Below are positions 17,166 to 24,467 of a DNA stretch of 64,000 nt, piece after piece (within the stretch, counting starts at the first letter, position 1; every line of letters begins with the position of its first letter). The stretch comes from Treponema sp. UBA4873 (lineage in GTDB: Bacteria; Spirochaetota; Spirochaetia; Treponematales; Treponemataceae), in NCBI GenBank assembly GCA_002399405.1, contig DHDP01000012.1:1-64000 (forward strand). The letters run 5' to 3'. Under the pieces are notes generated by a model that was given only the letters and a program-made list of their open reading frames with translations, ran no database searches and had not been told where the DNA came from. A program made the position numbers and the translations under genes.

Positions 17166-17707
17166 CAGCCTTCCAGAATTTCCTTTTCCTTTGCGTCGTA
17201 TACTTTCTGAATTTCTGCAATATATTTGTCGGTAAGTTTCTGGAGCCTGTCGGACTCTTCTTTCAGACCGTCTTCGGTAAGCTCGCCGTTTTTCTGCTGT
17301 TTTTTGAGCTCCTCGTTTCCGTCGCGGCGTATATTGCGTATCTGGGTGCGGTAGTTTTCCGCGTCCGCCTTTGCCTGCTTAACAAGGTCCTTGCGGCGGT
17401 CTGCCGTAAGCGGCGGAATTGAAATGCGGATAACCTTGCCGTCGTTCGACGGATTAAGTCCGAGGTCTGCTGCCTGAATCGCTTTTTCAATTTCACCGAT
17501 AAGCGATTTGTCGAACGGCTGAATAACGATAGAGCGGGCTTCAGGAATAGAAATCGTAGCAACCTGATTGAGCGGGGACTTCTGTCCGTAGTAATCGACC
17601 CGGACTTTATCAAAAATGGCAGCCGACGCACGGCCCGTACGAATCATGTTGAAAGTTTCTTTGAGCGAAGTAAGTGCTTTCTGCATCTTTTCTTCATTGT
17701 TAGCCAT
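17165..17707 (-). CDS. frr: Ribosome recycling factor
   Basis: 180 residues, slightly short of the 185 of E. coli. Contains FNMIRTGRASAAIFDKVRVDYYG (N-terminal part of domain I), SIPEARSIVIQPFDKSLI, the RISIPPLTADRRKDLVKQAK hinge-domain signature, and a C-terminal helix ending in KVYDAKEKEILEG. It splits post-termination ribosomes together with EF-G. It lies between tsf and uppS in a conserved order; a hairpin with a T-run sits in the tsf-frr gap and may reduce read-through. Confidence 0.95.
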   Translation of the reverse strand: MANNEEKMQKALTSLKETFNMIRTGRASAAIFDKVRVDYYGQKSPLNQVATISIPEARSIVIQPFDKSLIGEIEKAIQAADLGLNPSNDGKVIRISIPPLTADRRKDLVKQAKADAENYRTQIRNIRRDGNEELKKQQKNGELTEDGLKEESDRLQKLTDKYIAEIQKVYDAKEKEILEG

Positions 17708-17723
17708 AGCATACCTCTCATTA

Positions 17724-17763
17724 AATAAAAAGCGGCCGGGAATGCTGTCCGCCGAACCGCTTT
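17724..17763 (-). terminator. Attenuator-like hairpin between tsf and frr
   Basis: Minus strand AAAGCGG ... CCGCTTTTTATTT: a 7-bp stem with a 21-nt loop followed by a T-rich tract, located in the 78-bp gap before frr. It could partly uncouple ribosomal from downstream lipid genes. Confidence 0.5.
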
Positions 17764-17785
17764 CTGGAATACTTATAGTATAAGC

Positions 17786-18619
17786 CTATTTACCGAGAAC
17801 GTACAGAATAATCTGTCCGAACTCAAGCTTTGCGCCGACTTCTTTACCGATTTCGGCAAGCTTTGCAGAAACGGACACTTTGTCGTCTTTCACAAACATC
17901 TGGTCCATAAAGCAGATTTCGTCGAGATGTTTTTCAAGTTTTCCCTTGAGAATACCGTCTTTGACGTTCTGCGGTTTGCCGGCCATTTTCGGATCGGCGT
18001 CGAGCTGCTTTGTGAAGATCTCCATCTGCTCGTCGATATACGCCTGAGGAACTTCCTTCTTCGTGATGTACGACGGTGTGAAAGCAACCATATGAAGGCA
18101 GCAGTCGTTTGCAAATTCCTGTACTTTCGGATCCGTAGAACCTTTTACGACGCAGAGCGCGCCCGTTTTGAAATCGCTGTGAACGTATGTACCAGCAACA
18201 GCGTTTTCCGGAACGTCGACAAGAGCAACGCGGCTCACGGACATATTTTCGCGGACTTTCGTTGCAAGAAGCGTAAGCATATCCTTGTGTTCCTGCGTAA
18301 CTTCCGTATATCCTTTTGCGAGCGTGACGTCTACGAGTTTTTCACCGAGAGCGATGAACTCGTCGTTCTTTGAAACGAAGTCCGTTTCGCAGACAAGCTC
18401 AACCATGGCAATCTTATTGCCCTGACGGCGGATATACACGCGGCCTTCTGCTGTCGCACGGTCGGCGCGTTTTGCGACGGCGGCGAGACCTTTTTCCTTA
18501 AGCAGTTTTTCCGCCTTGTCGATGTCGCCGCTTGTATCCTGCAGCGCTTTTTTGCAGTCCATCATACCGGCACCCGTCGTTTCGCGGAGCGCCTTAATAT
18601 CTGATGCTTTGATATCCAT
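17786..18619 (-). CDS. tsf: Elongation factor Ts
   Basis: 277 residues from the chosen ATG at 18619. Begins MDIKASDIKALRETTGAGMM, the family N-terminus, followed by DCKKALQDTSGDIDKAEKLL and the core VCETDFVSKNDEF that contacts EF-Tu. It is the nucleotide exchange factor for EF-Tu. GGAG (18626-18629) stands six bases before this ATG and only three before the preceding one, so I prefer 18619. It sits 17 bp behind rpsB, the normal arrangement. Confidence 0.95.
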   Translation of the reverse strand: MDIKASDIKALRETTGAGMMDCKKALQDTSGDIDKAEKLLKEKGLAAVAKRADRATAEGRVYIRRQGNKIAMVELVCETDFVSKNDEFIALGEKLVDVTLAKGYTEVTQEHKDMLTLLATKVRENMSVSRVALVDVPENAVAGTYVHSDFKTGALCVVKGSTDPKVQEFANDCCLHMVAFTPSYITKKEVPQAYIDEQMEIFTKQLDADPKMAGKPQNVKDGILKGKLEKHLDEICFMDQMFVKDDKVSVSAKLAEIGKEVGAKLEFGQIILYVLGK

Positions 18620-18636
18620 CATATACTCCAAATAAA

Positions 18637-19509
18637 TCAGTCTTTGTATACTTTGTCTTCGTCGACGAGGTCCTGATCCTTCTGATCGGCCGCAATATCT
18701 TCTTCCTTCTGTTCAGTCGGCTGATAGTTGCTGTAGTCCTCGATTTCGACGTCGTCGTCCTTTACGGAAGCGTCAGTCTGAACTCCGTCCTCGTCCTCGT
18801 TGAGGTTCTCAAGAATCCTGAGTCCCTGCTCATTATCCGAATCAATGACTGCGTTTGCGATAATCGACGTAAAGAGAGAAATTGCGCGGATAGCATCGTC
18901 GTTGCCCGGAATAGGGTAATCGATTCCCTCAGGATTGCAGTTCGTATCGACTACGGCAATGATAGGGATGTGCATGCGGTGTGCTTCGGCGACCGCAATC
19001 TGTTCCTTGTGCGTATCGATGATGAAGATTGCGCCCGGCAGATCCTTCATTTCCTTGATGCCGCCGAGGTTTTTCTCGAGCTTTGCCTTCTCCTTCTGGA
19101 GGGCCGACACTTCTTTTTTCGTAAGATTTTCGAATGTTCCGTCGACTTCCATCTTTTCGATTTTCTTAAGTCTCTGGAGTGATTTTTTGATTGTAGAGAA
19201 GTTTGTAAGCATGCCGCCAAGCCAACGGTTGTTTACGTAGAACTGGCCGCAGCGCTCCGCTTCTTTCTGAATGGCCTGCTGCGCCTGTTTTTTTGTTCCG
19301 ACGAACAGGATTGTTTTTCCCGACGACGTAATTTTGCGGACGACATCGTAGCTCTCTTTGATGGCCGCGATTGTTTTCTGCAGATCGATAATATGAATTC
19401 CGTTGCGCTCTGCGAAGATATACTTCTTCATGCGCGGATCCCAGCGTTTTACCTGATGACCGAAATGTACTCCGGATTCAAGCAGGTTTTTCATGGTTAC
19501 AACTGCCAT
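18637..19509 (-). CDS. rpsB: 30S ribosomal protein S2 with a long acidic C-terminal tail
   Basis: 290 residues. Starts MAVVTMKNLLESGVHFGHQV with the S2 signature, followed by RWDPRMKKYIFAERNGIHII and VDTNCNPEGIDYPIPGNDDA. The globular part ends near residue 230; the last 55-60 residues are an unusual low-complexity acidic tail (DEDGVQTDASVKDDDVEIED and beyond) not found in E. coli S2. The ATG at 19509 is preceded by AAGGAG, which decides against an upstream in-frame start at 19524. First gene of the conserved rpsB-tsf-frr-uppS-cdsA-dxr-rseP block. Confidence 0.95.
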   Translation of the reverse strand: MAVVTMKNLLESGVHFGHQVKRWDPRMKKYIFAERNGIHIIDLQKTIAAIKESYDVVRKITSSGKTILFVGTKKQAQQAIQKEAERCGQFYVNNRWLGGMLTNFSTIKKSLQRLKKIEKMEVDGTFENLTKKEVSALQKEKAKLEKNLGGIKEMKDLPGAIFIIDTHKEQIAVAEAHRMHIPIIAVVDTNCNPEGIDYPIPGNDDAIRAISLFTSIIANAVIDSDNEQGLRILENLNEDEDGVQTDASVKDDDVEIEDYSNYQPTEQKEEDIAADQKDQDLVDEDKVYKD

Positions 19510-19525
19510 GATTTGCTCCTTCACC

Positions 19526-19546
19526 GGCAGTTTTCTGGAAACTGCC
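19526..19546 (-). promoter_or_regulatory. Leader hairpin upstream of rpsB
   Basis: GGCAGTTT (19526-19533) and AAACTGCC (19539-19546) form a perfect 8-bp stem with a 5-nt loop, a few bases upstream of the rpsB Shine-Dalgarno. S2 autoregulates its own mRNA in other bacteria, so this could be the binding structure; that is inference. Confidence 0.4.
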
Positions 19547-19656
19547 CCTTACTCTGTTTCTCGATGCGTTGTACTCTTATAATTAAGACTATAAAAGAAT
19601 GGACGTACGGAAGATCGTTTACCTGTTAAGCCTACGGCCCGAGGTAACCGGCAGAA

Positions 19657-20247
19657 TCAATCTATAATAGAATAACCCTGTTTTTTGAGGATATCATAAA
19701 GCTCAAATATTGGCAAGCCCACGACACCCGTTATGGAACCGTTGATTTTTTCAATAAAGCACGAAGCAAGACTTTGGATACGGTACCCGCCTGCGGCACC
19801 GTGCCATTCACCCGTTTCGATATACCATTCGATTTCCTTGTCCGACATTTCCTTGAATGTCACTTCCGTCGAACAGGCTCGGGTCGAAGTAGTACGGGTT
19901 CTTCCGCAGTACAACGCGATGACAGTGCGTACAACGTGCGTTTTCCCGCTGAAAAGATGAAGAAAGCTTTCTGCTTCCTCCTGATTTTCAGGTTTTCCGT
20001 ATATTTTATTGTTAAAAATTATAACGGTATCCGCACCGAGCACCCATTGTATTTCGCGGTCCGACGGCAGCGAGCGCACGACAGCAGCGACCTTTTCCCT
20101 CGCAAAAAGCTCAGGAACTTCTTCGGGAACAAGACCGGCAGAAACAGTCTCGTCGATGTTCGGCATAATTACCTGATACGGTATGTTGAGGAGTTTAAGT
20201 ATTTCCTGCCGGCGCGGAGAAGAAGATGCTAAAATGATTGGTTCCAT
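19657..20247 (-). CDS. maf: Maf family nucleoside triphosphate pyrophosphatase
   Basis: 196 residues. Starts MEPIILASSSPRRQEILKLL, the Maf signature, then LGADTVIIFNNKIYGKP with the catalytic Asp, and a C-terminal GAAGGYRIQSLASCFIEKI. Family members hydrolyse non-canonical or canonical NTPs (dTTP, UTP, modified bases) to NMP and PPi, a house-cleaning function. AAGGA lies eight bases before the ATG. It is transcribed away from the tRNA-Arg gene. Confidence 0.92.
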   Translation of the reverse strand: MEPIILASSSPRRQEILKLLNIPYQVIMPNIDETVSAGLVPEEVPELFAREKVAAVVRSLPSDREIQWVLGADTVIIFNNKIYGKPENQEEAESFLHLFSGKTHVVRTVIALYCGRTRTTSTRACSTEVTFKEMSDKEIEWYIETGEWHGAAGGYRIQSLASCFIEKINGSITGVVGLPIFELYDILKKQGYSIID

Positions 20248-20262
20248 ATTATAAATCCTTGC

Positions 20263-20291
20263 TTGACAATAAGAATAAATACCTATAAAGT
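20263..20291 (+). promoter_or_regulatory. Promoter of tRNA-Arg
   Basis: TTGACA at 20263-20268, 17-bp spacer, TAAAGT at 20286-20291, with an overlapping TATAAA. The tRNA 5' end follows 14 nt downstream. Confidence 0.65.
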
Positions 20292-20304
20292 AATTATCAC
20301 GTTT

Positions 20305-20378
<74 letters not shown>

Positions 20379-20383
20379 AGAGT

Positions 20384-20417
20384 AAAAAAAGGCCACCACC
20401 GACGGTGGCCTTTTTTT
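20384..20417 (+). terminator. Terminator of tRNA-Arg (hairpin 1 of a repeat element)
   Basis: AAAAAAAGGCCACC-accgac-GGTGGCCTTTTTTT: perfect 7-bp GC stem extended by A/T, followed by seven T. It is also the first hairpin of the dispersed repeat family. Confidence 0.85.
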
Positions 20418-20512
20418 ACGTCTCCTATAAAAAAGAAAAATCGTCAGATTTTTCTTACCTACGACTTAAAAACCAAGCCACCACCGACGGTGGCCTTTTT
20501 TACGTCTCCCAA
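20384..20512. repeat. Dispersed hairpin repeat, second locus
   Basis: Same linkers as at 7426-7790: ACGTCTCCTATAAAAAA (20418-20434), TACCTACGACTT (20456-20467), and again ACGTCTCC (20501-20508). The stems differ entirely: GGCCACC/GGTGGCC, GAAAAATC/GATTTTTC, CCACC/GGTGG. The preceding flank TCAAGAGTAAAA is also shared with the first locus. Confidence 0.85.
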
Positions 20513-20514
20513 TA

Positions 20515-20551
20515 CAAAAAAAGCTGTCAGATTTATCTGACAGCTTTTTTT
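20515..20551 (-). terminator. Bidirectional terminator after the HEAT-repeat gene
   Basis: AAAAAAAGCTGTCAGAT-tt-ATCTGACAGCTTTTTTT: an 11-bp stem flanked by A and T runs, placed 14 bp past the stop codon of the minus-strand HEAT gene. It can work in both directions. Confidence 0.8.
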
Positions 20552-20564
20552 GTACGTTTACGGC

Positions 20565-21356
20565 TCAGTTTGCAGCCGTGCTGCCAGATGATGCGGAAGC
20601 ACTGCTGCTTTTTTTATCTCCCGATGTATCGGAATTATCAGCTTTCATATTCTTGAGGATATCGAGAGCACGTTTGCGCACGGCTGAATTATAGTGATTG
20701 TCCGCAGCGATGCGTGATATTTCATCTATCATCGTTTTTTTGTTCTGCGTGTTGCCGGCCAGCTTTTCGAACGAGTTAAGAACTTCAAACGCCATGCTGC
20801 TTGCCGGGTTGAGGACTCTGTTGCGGAGGTTCGCATATGCAATGGCCTCGGTCGTTTCGTCGTTTTCATTGATGCCGATATCCCCGAGCGATCTGATCGC
20901 GGCTGCCTGAACCATCGGTTCGTTGTCCGCTATGGCGATATTCTTGAGCGTATTCTTTGAATGTTCTCCGCCGACTTTACCGAGCAGCAGACATGCCTGC
21001 CTGCGGATATCAGGGAAGTTGTTCATAAGGCGACCGTTTTTGCGTGTCTGCGTGCTGATTCCTTCGCCGGCAAGCTGGTCGAGAGCTGCCACAACTTCGT
21101 CAGACGTGTTGCCTTTTTCTACGGAATTTTCAAGATACTGAAGGGCGACAAGCTTGTTGTCGTATTCTTCGGATTGAGCCAGTGTAAGGATAACCGTACC
21201 GTCCATATCGTTGAGGTATTCATTTTCGACAGACGTTTCGGACTTTGCTGTACCGCTGCTGCCGTCTTTTTTCTGGACTTTCTGCTCCTGTGCAAACAGT
21301 CCTGCACATACGGCCGCCGCTGCTGTACCAAGAATTATTTTTTTTGAAAGCTTCAT
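20565..21356 (-). CDS. Exported HEAT-repeat protein
   Basis: 263 residues. Signal peptide MKLSKKIILGTAAAAVCAGLFAQ with probable cleavage after AQ (residue 23). Residues about 60-240 form HEAT/armadillo-type helical pairs, e.g. IRRQACLLLGKVGGEHSKNT, VQAAAIRSLGDIGINENDE and VRKRALDILKNMKA. The C-terminal 25 residues are Ser/Ala-rich. The family usually serves as a protein-binding scaffold; location periplasmic. Treponemes have several such exported HEAT proteins. No operon partner is clear; the lipoprotein gene upstream is on the same strand 67 bp away. Confidence 0.75.
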   Translation of the reverse strand: MKLSKKIILGTAAAAVCAGLFAQEQKVQKKDGSSGTAKSETSVENEYLNDMDGTVILTLAQSEEYDNKLVALQYLENSVEKGNTSDEVVAALDQLAGEGISTQTRKNGRLMNNFPDIRRQACLLLGKVGGEHSKNTLKNIAIADNEPMVQAAAIRSLGDIGINENDETTEAIAYANLRNRVLNPASSMAFEVLNSFEKLAGNTQNKKTMIDEISRIAADNHYNSAVRKRALDILKNMKADNSDTSGDKKSSSASASSGSTAAN

Positions 21357-21423
21357 AAATCGGGATCCTCCTGGGGAAACACTATATACTTTATTCTATA
21401 CGCTCTGATTGAAAAAATCAACT

Positions 21424-21981
21424 TCAAAGAGGGGGAATATGAACAAGCCAGGAGCCTGCGACCTTCGTGAAATAGTAGTACACAATATCAGTGCTGCCGC
21501 TTACCTGAACCGCTTTCACACTTTCTTTTGATATATAGCGGATTTCGTCGACCTGACGGCCTTTGCGCGACGGTACGAACACATACGTAAAATAGTCACG
21601 CAGATTATTCATTCTTAATCCTTTTACCGGCAACATCTTTGATGCCCTGCCGAGGTTCTGCGAATTTGACCAGTATTTTACAGACTCGCTGTCGATGTAT
21701 TTTATCCATGAGTTGTAGTCGCCGTCCGACATGATGGAAGCAAGTTCACCGATGATTTTCATTATTTCCGTCTTGTCTTCCGCAAAAGTTTCTTTCGTGA
21801 CTTCGATATCGTTTACCGAGCGGTGATACTCATCGTCATTCTGTGCAGAAGACTGTTGAACCGGTACGGAGACTTTCTGAACGCTTTCGGGAACGGATTC
21901 CTGACCGGCACTCTGCGTCGTTTCGCAGGAAAGAAACAAAAAAGAAGAAAATGTCCATAACAGTAAAAATATCTTTTTCAT
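21424..21981 (-). CDS. Lipoprotein of unknown function
   Basis: 185 residues. Lipobox FLFLSC puts the lipidated Cys at residue 19, followed by a Ser/Gln-rich linker to about residue 60. The C-terminal domain (about 65-185) has a helix EIMKIIGELASIMSDGDYNS and a beta section ending IVYYYFTKVAGSWLVHIPPL, which resembles an NTF2-like/SnoaL layout (a small cone-shaped fold), but this is only a shape impression. Its promoter TTGACG-17-TATATT overlaps the divergent coaD promoter. Function unknown. Confidence 0.7.
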   Translation of the reverse strand: MKKIFLLLWTFSSFLFLSCETTQSAGQESVPESVQKVSVPVQQSSAQNDDEYHRSVNDIEVTKETFAEDKTEIMKIIGELASIMSDGDYNSWIKYIDSESVKYWSNSQNLGRASKMLPVKGLRMNNLRDYFTYVFVPSRKGRQVDEIRYISKESVKAVQVSGSTDIVYYYFTKVAGSWLVHIPPL

Positions 21982-21990
21982 TTATAATCG

Positions 21991-22019
21991 AATATACAAC
22001 CGTTGCAGGTTTTCGTCAA
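21991..22019 (-). promoter_or_regulatory. Promoter of the lipoprotein gene
   Basis: Minus strand TTGACG (22014-22019), 17-bp spacer, TATATT (21991-21996). The -10 ends 9 bp before the ATG, leaving a leader of two or three nucleotides. Confidence 0.6.
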
Positions 22020-22031
22020 ACCTATTACAAT
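22003..22031 (+). promoter_or_regulatory. Promoter of coaD
   Basis: TTGCAG (22003-22008), 17-bp spacer, TACAAT (22026-22031), only six bases before the ATG. It interleaves with the divergent lipoprotein promoter. Confidence 0.6.
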
Positions 22032-22037
22032 TGGCAC

Positions 22038-22517
22038 ATGACAACGGCAGTATTTCCGGGATCGTTTGATCCGCCGACGAACGGCCACATGAGCATCATC
22101 CGGCGTGCGACTCTGATATTCGACAGAATAGATGTTGTTATTGCGGTTAATGCAGACAAAAAATATCTGTTCTCTCAGGAAGAGCGTTTTTCCATGATGG
22201 CGGAGCTTTTGAAGCCGTACAGCAATGTATCGCTTCATATCTGCAATGAGCTTATTGTTAATTATGCGAAAAAGACCGGTGCGAAGGTGCTGCTGCGCGG
22301 TATACGCAACACGAATGACTTCGCATACGAATTCGATCTGTCGCTCATGAACCACACGCTTAATCCCGACATCGAAACGCTTTTTATTCCGACGGAGCAG
22401 AAGTACGTTATTGTAAAGTCGAGTTCGATCAAGGAACTTGCCCAGCTCGGCGGCGATATTTCTTCAATGGTTCCTCCGATTGTTGAAGACGCTCTTAAGA
22501 AAAAATTTGCCTCATAA
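22038..22517 (+). CDS. coaD: Phosphopantetheine adenylyltransferase
   Basis: 159 residues, the standard size. MTTAVFPGSFDPPTNGHMSI contains the T/HxGH nucleotidyltransferase motif (TNGH), and VIVKSSSIKELAQLGGDI is the C-terminal ISSSxxR/K-like motif. It adds AMP to 4'-phosphopantetheine to make dephospho-CoA. I start at 22038 rather than at an in-frame ATG 195 bp upstream, because a -10 box lies 6 bp before this ATG and the family begins here. No Shine-Dalgarno, so probably leaderless. Confidence 0.94.
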   Translation: MTTAVFPGSFDPPTNGHMSIIRRATLIFDRIDVVIAVNADKKYLFSQEERFSMMAELLKPYSNVSLHICNELIVNYAKKTGAKVLLRGIRNTNDFAYEFDLSLMNHTLNPDIETLFIPTEQKYVIVKSSSIKELAQLGGDISSMVPPIVEDALKKKFAS

Positions 22518-22544
22518 AAATGAATGACATTTTTTTAAAAAGTG

Positions 22545-22572
22545 TTGACTAAACAGGTAAATCTGTTATAAT
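22545..22572 (+). promoter_or_regulatory. Promoter of the rpmF-acpP-rnc unit
   Basis: TTGACT (22545-22550), 16-bp spacer, TATAAT (22567-22572), about 70 nt before the rpmF start. Confidence 0.75.
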
Positions 22573-22648
22573 GGATTGACACTCTGACGGAAACTGTTGT
22601 ACTATTGACCGCAGTTATATCAGAAAACTAACATAGCGAGGTTTATAT

Positions 22649-22837
22649 ATGGCAGTACCCAGATCTAAAACATCTAAGGCCGTGACGAAAAGACGTCAGG
22701 GAGTGAATATGCATCTTGAAGCTCCGCAGCTTGTTGCGTGCAGCAACTGCGGTAATCTTGTGCAGTCACACCATGTTTGTCCAAAATGCGGTTTCTACCG
22801 CGGTCGTCAGGTAATTACGCCGGAAACAAACGGCTGA
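22649..22837 (+). CDS. rpmF: 50S ribosomal protein L32
   Basis: 62 residues. MAVPRSKTSKAVTKRRQGVN is the L32 N-terminus and CSNCGNLVQSHHVCPKCGFY holds four zinc-binding Cys. GAGG precedes the ATG. Linked to acpP 16 bp downstream, a classic arrangement, although plsX and fabH are absent. Confidence 0.97.
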   Translation: MAVPRSKTSKAVTKRRQGVNMHLEAPQLVACSNCGNLVQSHHVCPKCGFYRGRQVITPETNG

Positions 22838-22853
22838 TTTAGGGAGAACGAAA

Positions 22854-23096
22854 ATGGACGAATTGTTCAACAAAATCCAGAAACTCATCGCAGAGAAACT
22901 GGAAATCGATGAAAGCAAGATTACTATGGATTCATCTTTCAGAGGTGATCTTGGTGCAGACAGTCTCGATACATATGAGCTTGTGTATGCTATTGAAGAG
23001 GAGCTTGGTGTAAGCATCCCCGACGACAAGGCGAATGAGTTCGAAACAGTCCGCGATGCTTATGATTTCATCAAAGCAGAGCAGGAGAAGAAATAA
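22854..23096 (+). CDS. acpP: Acyl carrier protein
   Basis: 80 residues. GADSLDTYELV carries the phosphopantetheine-attachment Ser at residue 37 in the DSL motif. Acidic four-helix protein that holds acyl chains in fatty acid synthesis. GGGAG lies before the ATG. Followed by a strong terminator and then rnc. Confidence 0.97.
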   Translation: MDELFNKIQKLIAEKLEIDESKITMDSSFRGDLGADSLDTYELVYAIEEELGVSIPDDKANEFETVRDAYDFIKAEQEKK

Positions 23097-23136
23097 ACAG
23101 ACCTCACAGTCTGTTTCAGAGGCAACTTTGTTGCGC

Positions 23137-23169
23137 AAACACAAGCTGTTAAAGCTTGTGTTTTTTTTT
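23137..23169 (+). terminator. Intrinsic terminator between acpP and rnc
   Basis: AAACACAAGC-tgttaaa-GCTTGTGTTT, 10-bp stem, then nine T (23161-23169). The run ends three bases before the rnc start codon. Confidence 0.85.
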
Positions 23170-23172
23170 ACT

Positions 23173-23898
23173 ATGGACTTAAACGAAAAAGATATATCTT
23201 CCGGACGGAAAAAAGAACTTCTTGCTTTCTGCAAACCGCTCGGGCTTAAATTCCATGATCTCTCACTTCTTGAGCTGGCATTCCATCATCGTTCATATTC
23301 GAACGAAAACGAATCGCATCGTCATCTGAATAACGAGCGGCTTGAATTTCTCGGCGATTCAGTGCTCGGTCTTGCCGCGGCTGCGTATCTTTTTGAAACA
23401 ATGAAAAATCCGGAAGGCGACCTTGCGAAGATAAAGTCGGTCGTTGTTTCGGAAAAAACGCTTGCACCTGTTGCCGTGCGGTTCGGCATCGACAGTATGC
23501 TCGTTCTCGGACACGGTGAAGAGCTCAGCGGCGGCAGAAAAAAGCCTGCGATACTTGCCGACTGTATGGAAGCGATAATCGGAGCGTATTATATAGACTC
23601 GGGCTATGAAAGCGCGGAGAAATATATCCTTTCTTTTCTTGTGCCGGAGATAGAGAAAGTTCAGCATGACCGCGGAACAAAAGACTATAAGACGCTCCTG
23701 CAGGAACTGTATCAGAAAAAAGCGAAAGAATGTCCGAGGTATGAGACGGTAAGCATAACTGGTCCGGACCATGATCAGACGTTCAGTGTCTCCGTGCGTC
23801 TGGGAAACGTAACATACGGTCCCGAAAGCGGAAAAAGCAAAAAGGAAGCGGAACAGAACGCCGCCAGAGCTGCGTACGTAATCCTCACAGCTGAATAA
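23173..23898 (+). CDS. rnc: Ribonuclease III
   Basis: 241 residues. The catalytic signature NERLEFLGDSVLGL is at about residues 55-68; a second metal-site Glu/Asp is in ADCMEAIIGAYYIDSG; the C-terminal dsRNA-binding domain runs from about 165 (DYKTLLQELYQ...) to SKKEAEQNAARAAY. It cleaves double-stranded RNA in rRNA and mRNA processing. The ATG at 23173 immediately follows a terminator T-run and has no Shine-Dalgarno, which is odd; longer in-frame starts would overlap acpP. Confidence 0.93.
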   Translation: MDLNEKDISSGRKKELLAFCKPLGLKFHDLSLLELAFHHRSYSNENESHRHLNNERLEFLGDSVLGLAAAAYLFETMKNPEGDLAKIKSVVVSEKTLAPVAVRFGIDSMLVLGHGEELSGGRKKPAILADCMEAIIGAYYIDSGYESAEKYILSFLVPEIEKVQHDRGTKDYKTLLQELYQKKAKECPRYETVSITGPDHDQTFSVSVRLGNVTYGPESGKSKKEAEQNAARAAYVILTAE

Positions 23899-24145
23899 AG
23901 TCACGACACGGACGGAGTCGATTTTACGTACGTGACCGCGTCGCGGAATCTTATTAAAATTTACAGAACAGCTTTGGTTCCATACGGAATATGACGACGA
24001 AATAATTACTTTCGAAAGCGGCTTGCATAAAATCAGGAATTACATAGAATGGATAAAGATGCCCTGCAACCGAAAGTCTAAAAGCTGGAAACTGAAAAGC
24101 TCCCGGAAGCAGGGCGGATTTTTTTTACTTATCTTTTTTCAATTG
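23899..24145. other. Convergent intergenic region with possible gene remnant
   Basis: No complete gene. On the plus strand, 23940-24060 reads as an open stretch with protein-like composition (FTEQLWFHTEYDDEIITF, then GLHKIRNYIEWIK), lacking a proper start and stop, so it may be a decayed gene. A hairpin GTCACG...CGTGAC (about 23902-23937) and a terminator-like hairpin (24061-24126) flank it. I do not recognise an RNA family. Confidence 0.35.
24061..24126 (+). terminator. Long-loop terminator-like hairpin
   Basis: GCCCTGC (24061-24067) and GCAGGGC (24109-24115) pair across a 41-nt loop that has its own AGCT-containing repeats, followed by GGATTTTTTTT. It would end plus-strand transcripts coming from rnc or from an RNA within the gap. 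Confidence 0.5.
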
Positions 24146-24442
24146 TTATTTTGTCGTTTCTGCAGACGCTTCAATTTTCTTGTTTCTGAAGTACAGGCAG
24201 ATATCAGTCGTCACCATGACGATGTTCGGAAAGTAGAACCAGAACGCAAGATTGTACGTATGCGTCATAAACTTCGAAATAAGTCCGCAGATATATCCGA
24301 ATGCGATGAAGCACATGAACATGAGGCTTTTGCCCTTTGTCGATTTTGATTTTATGGACCGCGCGATTGAGAGCGGCCATGAAAGTCCGAAGCAGATAAT
24401 CATGATGCCTTCGAAAAGGCTTGCTGCTGTTGCTGTTGTCAT
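24146..24442 (-). CDS. Small PQ-loop / SemiSWEET-like membrane protein
   Basis: 98 residues with three transmembrane helices: LFEGIMIICFGLSWPLSIAR, LMFMCFIAFGYICGLISKF and LAFWFYFPNIVMVTTDICLYF. The segment WPLSIARSIKSKSTKGKSL resembles a PQ-loop repeat (Pro followed by a basic Ser/Thr-Lys-Gly-x-Ser stretch), as in SemiSWEET sugar transporters, which work as dimers. Last gene of the fumarate-reductase operon, 25 bp behind frdA. I prefer the Met at 24442 because the upstream extension overlaps frdA. Substrate unknown; export of succinate or a sugar is only a guess from position. Confidence 0.6.
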   Translation of the reverse strand: MTTATAASLFEGIMIICFGLSWPLSIARSIKSKSTKGKSLMFMCFIAFGYICGLISKFMTHTYNLAFWFYFPNIVMVTTDICLYFRNKKIEASAETTK

Positions 24443-24467
24443 ATCAATAACTCCTGATAAATTAAAA

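Noticed and set aside
24061..24126. SRP RNA, 6S RNA or a known riboswitch
   Set aside because: The conserved cores of these RNAs are absent; the gap is followed by a convergent gene, so a riboswitch would have no target.
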